Both the position numbers and the translations under genes were made by a program. 7,558 bases of DNA, from assembly GCA_964530165.1 (NCBI GenBank), contig CAZGYE010000287.1, forward strand, positions 1 through 7,558. The letters run 5' to 3'. Below the pieces are notes generated by a model. The model worked only from the letters and a program-made list of their open reading frames with translations. It ran no database searches and was not told the DNA's origin. The DNA comes from CAZGYE01 sp964530165. GTDB taxonomy: Bacteria; Planctomycetota; Planctomycetia; Planctomycetales; Planctomycetaceae. Below are positions 6,501 to 7,558 of the stretch, in pieces; within the stretch, counting starts at the first letter, position 1; every line of letters begins with the position of its first letter.

Positions 6501-7497
6501 CGAGACTTCCCCTGGAGACCTGATTATCGGCGGCAATGGCGACGATACCATCAATGCCGAAGGCGGCGACGACACGGTTCGCGGCAATGCCGGCGCCGAC
6601 AGCATCCTCGGCGGGACGGGCGACGACTGTTTGAGAGGCGATGCCGGTGACGACACGATCCAGGGCGGCGACGGCGACGACGCCATCAGCGGCAACAAAG
6701 GTGCCGACAGCTTGCTGGGCGAAGCCGACAACGACGACCTGACCGGCGGTCCTGGCGACGACATCCTGGACGGCGGCACGCAGCAAGACACGTTACATGG
6801 CGGAAGGGGTGCCGACACGCTGACTGGCGGTGACACGTCTGCCGACAATATTGATGGCGGACCCGAAACAGACGTGCTGTTCGAGAACACGGACGCCAAT
6901 TTCACTCTGACGGACACGGGGCTAACCAATGACGATGTCCCGGTTACCGATACGCTCGCCCGCATCGAGCAAGCCGTGTGGGACCACACCGCCGGCACGA
7001 CCAATACATATTGGAAGGGGAGCGGTTTCTCGGGCTCTCAGACTCTCATCGGCGGTGACACAAACGAGAGCATTGTGGGTGGTACCGGAAAAGACTTAAT
7101 CATCGGCGGCGAGGGCCTCGACACCATTGAAGGCGGAGACGACGATGACCTGCTCTTCGGCGGCTATGTGGCTCTGTTGGTTGACGATGACTTGGATGTT
7201 GTCATCGACGTCCTGACGCCCGATCCGGACACGGACCTGGCACTCTCGGAGATCAACATTCCCACGGACATTGGCGAGTACATCCGCGTGGATTCGCTTG
7301 GCGCCCACTTGGTCTACACGAGGGATTCGGCCAGTCGCGACCTGGTCATCACAGAGCAGGAGAAGGCCGACGACCTACATATCCTGTTCCTCGATGCGGT
7401 GAGCCATGCGGTCGAAGCCGCCCTCCAGTTCGTGGGCGGCTATAACGGCCTGACCGGCGTAATGGCGACAACCGTCCAGCCGAATGACGGGGCGTAG
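421..7497 (+). CDS. Giant LEPR-XLL / GEVED / FG-GAP / RTX repeat surface protein, 2358 aa
   Basis: Very large acidic, calcium-binding type protein predicted to act outside the cytoplasm as a surface, matrix or adhesion protein. Order by residue: LEPR-XLL motif LEDRTLLS 39-46; DFGDAPD 48-54 to GEVEDY 370-375, interrupted by an inserted domain at about 105-264; six FG-GAP units 387-795; second DFGDAPD 798-804 to GEVEDH 949-954; beta-helix-like region about 965-1350; linker module 1351-1545; RTX region 1546-2248; unrecognised C-terminus 2249-2358. The GTG at 421 is chosen because an in-frame TAA lies at 403-405, the first in-frame ATG (residue 83) would delete the LEDRTLLS motif, and MYVTPWLRSLKRP resembles other planctomycete LEPR-XLL starts. 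Only six cysteines occur (98, 679, 1469, 1479, 1822, 2070). No catalytic motif is seen, so an enzymatic role is not supported. The TAG at 7495 may not be the original end, because RTX-like coding continues in frame past it. No operon partner is visible. Domain names come from motif recognition, not from a database search. Confidence 0.95.
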   Translation: MYVTPWLRSLKRPLQQGGRRSRRHPSRRPFTPAPQVEVLEDRTLLSGDFGDAPDTGAGTGAGNYETLSTDNGPVHTVVAGLRMGATVDEESIAQQSQCADGDDDISPVAQNLPSGILYNVQIVGIGGGGGAGTPSAMFHQSFTATKDGMDAVEFRFAQYDSPSGFVEIREGAGLGGNLLGTSNTVPFTSSPSKHSAGPLQIVHFDLPSTIPLTPGNTYTAVYYKVTGSNYWFGGSSGDAYAGGQLTSSPNHPDWDAWFIVRQDLQDDEDGLPEPSFDLALTEGTSPAIRVNVTNTTGSAAALYGWIDYNGNGVFENTTERASVSVPNGTTGTVTLTFPAIPAGTAGTTYTRFRLSTDSAAANPTGAASDGEVEDYVVWINVPYVGQVKTHQKIRPNQGNFTGSFGWMYNFGESVTSLGDLDADGVNDLVVGVPGDNDGGSDRGAVWVLFLNSDGTVKSHQKISDTEGDFSGLLDDGDAFGTSVTRLGDLDGDGVTDLAVGASADDDEGYGHGALWVLFLNADGTVKGHQKISSTAGNFTGMLDISDRFGESLTSLGDLDGDGVTDLAVGAVGDDDGVIGNGLRGAVWVLFLNPDGTVKSHQKISSTAGNFTGTLDNWDEFGSSVSNLGDLDADGVIDLAVGASQDEDGGADRGAVWLLFLNADGTVKSHQKISDTEGNCTITLDDMDYFGASVTSLGDLDGNGVSDVAVGASGDIAGAVWVLFLNADGTVKSQQKISDTQGNFTGTLNNGDFFGNSVTNLGDLNGDGTTDLAVGAYADDDSGENRGAVWILSLWGPRDFGDAPDSYGTRAGGNGASHEAIGPALGTNRDTEFDGQPTANADGDDTAGSSDDEDGLVSQSTLTAGNSGTVTLNVQGTTGTHFINAWIDFNADGDWADTGEQIASDFAVTTDGNHTITFTVPATVVAGKTVARFRLDSSGGLSFTGQASDGEVEDHQITITSQSSTLYVDDDWAGTDNFEDPDGGGPASTFGNDAFASLQQAVDAAAVGVTLNVAPGNYNGVVVERNLIIDGGGGEAIIQGSSPALTVTNGEVIVKNGVTFSQTANDPTILVENGGSLTLQNSTVNEASGFNNTAIQVDSGGVLDLSSDDNTINVIGAGGELIDWADANPLDIAGNTLTLGGAPFADNFAIEDAITHAMDNAANGLVTWVANNVFVTTNTLGIQRGIDVSDGVNDTVFGSNDTFTENVNLNKAVTLSGELTIVGQLQVTNAGATLNAGFSPGTMTVSDLDLVSGSTFTAELQGTTPGTGHDQYVVNGAGNTITLGNATLNVQLLTGFTPSGGDQFMIIDNQTGNAIPDTFNGLPEGSQLLAGGAPLTITYVGGDGDDVVLSFNDKPVIDAGSGNNNIQLRLDTGGNLEVEIDSIVVFDSPLSYVSAMTINGENGDDALTVDFTNGDPIPSGGLTFNGGAGATDTMTLTNGSAETLSYIFSNQNDGFVAFDTGTALRGLIDCLLDGSDPTSCLSVSLTYAGLEPITDNLSATNRIFVFSDTDDQILLEDLTATTSRISSNNSETTTFTNPTASLTVFAGGGDDAVNGSMSSYGSFLLGGSGTDTVTGGPAADTLNGGPGVDTLDGKSGRDRVFEQADSDFRLFDDRVVFKALELDHTTFEITSGATSFFSNIEEAHLSGGVGDNLMRAGTFSLGPVTLEGLGGNDTLVATNRGDSLDGGAGHDLIRARAGADTLTGGTGPGGSNTLFGGVGRDLLFETDQNPAFTLPDGSSRVVPMTITRGFGTADELFIPGDAGFGDTGVEGTHTFFEGIETAWLIGGSNDNDIEVETWDEIGMTTLEGRDGDDTIRGAGNADCILGGNGDDELYGDSVGGSGNDTINGEAGDDLIRGGGGRDLLFGGSPTAGNNDDTIYGGGGDDTIYATHHDGTTSADVLTGRITVAASPLDDQVIGLGNPDPFPIGLPVLGSVVDGNNRLSGDSGADLIFGGREPDTIYGGSQDDLIFTGVKLTGAAGADDQTGGDWANAGSGADTLYGSEGSSPSPIGKDTLRGGSGNDLITGGDETSPGDLIIGGNGDDTINAEGGDDTVRGNAGADSILGGTGDDCLRGDAGDDTIQGGDGDDAISGNKGADSLLGEADNDDLTGGPGDDILDGGTQQDTLHGGRGADTLTGGDTSADNIDGGPETDVLFENTDANFTLTDTGLTNDDVPVTDTLARIEQAVWDHTAGTTNTYWKGSGFSGSQTLIGGDTNESIVGGTGKDLIIGGEGLDTIEGGDDDDLLFGGYVALLVDDDLDVVIDVLTPDPDTDLALSEINIPTDIGEYIRVDSLGAHLVYTRDSASRDLVITEQEKADDLHILFLDAVSHAVEAALQFVGGYNGLTGVMATTVQPNDGA
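562..1560 (+). other. First DFGDAPD...GEVED module, split by an insertion
   Basis: Residues 48-380. It opens with DFGDAPD, runs to ADGDDD (99-104), resumes at QDDEDGLPEPSF (265-276), and continues through a beta-rich part (GWIDYNGNGVFENTTERA, then TRFRLSTDS) to SDGEVEDYVV (368-377). The second module at 798-960 has the same landmarks in the same order but without the interruption: DFGDAPD, ADGDD, DDEDGL, AWIDFNADGDW, ARFRLDSS, SDGEVEDH. GEVED domains are common in large extracellular bacterial proteins and are thought to be structural beta-sandwich units. Asp-rich loops such as DYNGNG suggest calcium binding. Confidence 0.8.
733..1212 (+). other. 160-residue domain inserted in the first GEVED module
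   Basis: Residues about 105-264, between ADGDDD and QDDEDGL, which are nearly adjacent in the second module. It has a polyglycine linker (G126-G130) and then an alternating hydrophobic beta pattern: FHQSFTATKDGMDAVEFRF, VEIREGAGLGGNLLGTS, VHFDLPSTIPLTPGNTYTAV, YWFGGSSGDAYAGGQL and WDAWFIV. The order of these landmarks resembles a small jelly-roll type domain often found in secreted bacterial proteins, possibly ligand or carbohydrate binding. That is inference from pattern only. By eye the codons include more A/T-ending forms (ATA, ACA, GTA, TTA, CTA) than the flanking modules, which could reflect later acquisition. Confidence 0.6.
1579..2805 (+). repeat. Six FG-GAP (HQKIS-type) repeats, predicted beta-propeller
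   Basis: Units at residues 387-455, 456-524, 525-596, 597-665, 666-729 and 730-795 (69, 69, 72, 69, 64 and 66 aa). Each starts VK-x-(H/Q)QKI, has an FG pair at the expected place, a nine-residue DxDxDGxxD calcium loop (from 419, 488, 557, 629, 698 and 762), a VGA/VGV segment and AVW-x-LFLN or a variant. Loop variants are DLDGNGVSD in unit 5 and DLNGDGTTD in unit 6, each with one Asp to Asn change. FG-GAP units form the calcium-binding propeller blades of integrin alpha chains and similar bacterial surface proteins. Unit 5 is five residues shorter, losing most of the acidic loop before AVW. The last unit ends in ILSLWG and runs straight into the second DFGDAPD. Confidence 0.9.
2812..3300 (+). 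other. Second DFGDAPD...GEVED module
   Basis: Residues 798-960. Landmarks are DFGDAPDSYGT, ASHEAIGPALGTNRDTEFDG, ANADGDDTAGSSDDEDGL, AWIDFNADGDWADTGEQIA, VARFRLDSSGG and SDGEVEDHQITI. This is the complete, uninterrupted form of the module, so the propeller is bracketed by one copy on each side. The two copies have diverged in both protein and codon choice (for example GGCGAAGTGGAGGAC against GGCGAGGTCGAAGAC), which argues against a very recent duplication. Confidence 0.85.
3313..4470 (+). other. Beta-helix-like region with passenger-type cap
   Basis: Residues 965-1350. It starts LYVDDDWAG and FASLQQAVDAA (994-1004), then VAPGNYNG (1012-1019) and LIIDGGGG (1026-1033), the usual opening of pectate-lyase-like right-handed parallel beta-helices. 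Short strand repeats follow with N/S/T/G turns (ALTVTNGEVIVKNGVTFS, ILVENGGSLTLQNSTV). From about 1213 it changes to an autotransporter-passenger-like style: GATLNAGFSPGTMTV, a GHDQYVVNGAG segment, FNGLPEG (1318-1324) and YVGGDGDDVVL (1338-1348). No conserved lyase or hydrolase residues could be assigned, so a structural or binding role is more likely than catalysis. Confidence 0.65.
4471..5055 (+). other. Planctomycete-type beta-rich linker module
   Basis: Residues 1351-1545. It contains INGENGDDALTVDF (1397-1410), DPIPSGGLTFNGG (1414-1426), TYAGLEPITDNLSATNRIF (1485-1503) and TFTNPTASLTVFAGG, a series I associate with large planctomycete surface proteins, where it links helix or cadherin-like regions to RTX repeats. 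The acidic NGDD and GGDD turns resemble degenerate RTX repeats. Between FSNQNDG and TYAGLEP lies a stretch with two cysteines ten residues apart (1469, 1479). Function is unknown. Confidence 0.5.
5206..5415 (+). repeat. Inter-RTX module, copy A
   Basis: Residues 1596-1665. Pattern RDRVFEQADSDFRLFDD, then FFSNIEEAHLSGG (1635-1647), DN and VTLEGLGG, after which RTX units resume. It shares with copies B and C the framework xDxxFE...F-x-L-x-D...IExAxL-x-GG...TLxG. Copy A is the most regular example of a form common in planctomycete and cyanobacterial RTX proteins. The likely role is a structural spacer or cap between beta-rolls. Confidence 0.6.
5575..5832 (+). repeat. Inter-RTX module, copy B (expanded)
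   Basis: Residues 1719-1804. Begins RDLLFETDQNPAFTLPDG and ends FFEGIETAWLIGG (1774-1786), DND and MTTLEG. Relative to copy A it carries extra sequence in the middle (VVPMTITRGFGTADELFIPG and GDAGFGDTGVEGTHT), making it about 15 residues longer. The start and end landmarks align clearly with copy A; the middle does not. Confidence 0.55.
6868..7050 (+). repeat. Inter-RTX module, copy C
   Basis: Residues 2150-2210. Begins TDVLFENTDANFTLTDTGL (2150-2168), then DTLARIEQAVWDHTAG (2178-2192), GFSGSQTLIGG, and the final RTX block follows. It keeps the FE...FTLTD and IExA landmarks but replaces the LxGG after IExA with WDHTAG. It is the shortest and most diverged copy. Confidence 0.55.
7165..7494 (+). 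other. Unrecognised C-terminal segment
   Basis: Residues 2249-2358. Starts YVALLVDDDLDVVIDVLTP right after the last RTX unit, then LSEINIPTDIGEYIRVDSLG, LVYTRDSASRDLVITEQEK, a likely amphipathic helix around DAVSHAVEAALQFVGG and VMATTVQPNDGA before the stop. It is not RTX-like and mixes beta strands with at least one helix, unlike everything before it. It could be a C-terminal export signal region if the TAG is genuine, or an internal domain before more RTX repeats if the gene continues. I do not recognise the family. Confidence 0.5.
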
Positions 7498-7558
7498 GAT
7501 CCCGACGCCCACGAAAACATCATGGCAGGCAAGGAGGAGGACGACATCGTGAGCGGCG
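7498..7558 (+). other. In-frame RTX-like continuation after the TAG, or start of a next gene
   Basis: Reading on in the frame of the giant gene gives DPDAH and then ENIMAGKEEDDIVSG, which matches the RTX style (N-I-x-x-G-x-x-x-DD-x-V-x-G), and stays open to the window edge. It may be the rest of the same gene beyond a nonsense or readthrough codon. Alternatively, GGAGGAGG at 7533-7540 lies 8 bases before GTG at 7549, good spacing for a ribosome binding site, and ATG at 7522 is also in frame, so a separate RTX-type gene could begin here. No terminator hairpin is seen between the stop and the edge. Confidence 0.45.

Larger units (their letters stand above)
5056..7164 (+). repeat. RTX calcium-binding arrays (five blocks)
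   Basis: Residues 1546-2248. Blocks of the nonapeptide GGxGxDxUx lie at about 1546-1599, 1665-1725, 1804-1887, 1938-2155 and 2208-2248. The longest nearly perfect run is 2036-2137, about eleven units, for example IIGGNGDDTINAEGGDD and TIQGGDGDDAISGNKGADS. RTX repeats bind calcium between turns and fold into parallel beta-rolls outside the cell. In proteobacteria they usually mark type I secretion substrates; the export route in planctomycetes is not evident here. Blocks are separated by the related modules described below and by a stretch at about 1888-1937 (DGTTSADVLTG to PIGLPVLGSVVDG) that breaks the phase. Typical cytolysin features, such as a hydrophobic pore region, are absent. Confidence 0.92.

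Noticed and set aside
5094..7004. Several long minus-strand frames rich in Pro, Ser and Val opposite the RTX region
   Set aside because: They are antisense images of GGxGxD repeat codons; repeated GGCGACGAC-type sequence keeps the opposite strand free of stops. The plus strand gives coherent domains.
5056..7164. Short-period DNA repeats as a CRISPR array or noncoding satellite
   Set aside because: Repeats are imperfect, in frame and 27 bases long per unit, encoding RTX nonapeptides; there are no constant repeats with unique spacers.

Overview
The window is almost entirely one giant secreted-type gene, a 2358-residue protein on the + strand (421-7497). The gene carries the N-terminal motif LEDRTLLS (LEPR-XLL type), the DFGDAPD...GEVED modules, HQKIS-type FG-GAP repeats and very long RTX arrays. 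Together with GC-rich codon use, this points to a member of the Planctomycetota, probably of the Pirellulales/Planctomycetales/Gemmatales kind. The genus cannot be read from the sequence.

Layout: 1 to about 103 is the edge of a neighbouring gene whose strand is ambiguous. The base pattern fits a divergent minus-strand gene starting near 103, and also the tail of a plus-strand gene ending at 95. Positions 104-420 are a noncoding leader with no convincing promoter, RNA gene or terminator. The gene then starts with GTG at 421, directly after a tandem GAAAGCA repeat.

Protein architecture in order: basic LEPR-XLL N-terminus (residues 1-46); a DFGDAPD-to-GEVEDY module (48-380) split by a 160-residue inserted domain; six FG-GAP units that should form a calcium-binding beta-propeller (387-795); a second, unsplit DFGDAPD-to-GEVEDH module (798-960); a parallel beta-helix-like region with an autotransporter-passenger-like end (965-1350); a planctomycete-type linker module with an unusual cysteine pair (1351-1545); five RTX calcium-binding arrays separated by non-RTX segments, including three diverged copies of one module (1546-2248); and an unrecognised C-terminal segment (2249-2358). 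The whole protein is acidic, cysteine-poor and repeat-built, as expected of an extracellular calcium-stabilised adhesin, matrix or surface protein. No enzyme active site is recognisable.

The most noteworthy point is at the right edge. After the TAG at 7495 the same frame keeps reading as RTX-like sequence (ENIMAGKEEDDIVSG) to the end of the window. The stop may therefore be a nonsense mutation, a readthrough codon or a base error in a longer gene. A competing reading is a new start, because a strong GGAGGAGG lies 8 bases before an in-frame GTG at 7549. No wholly new system with several genes is visible; the interest lies in the architecture of this one protein.
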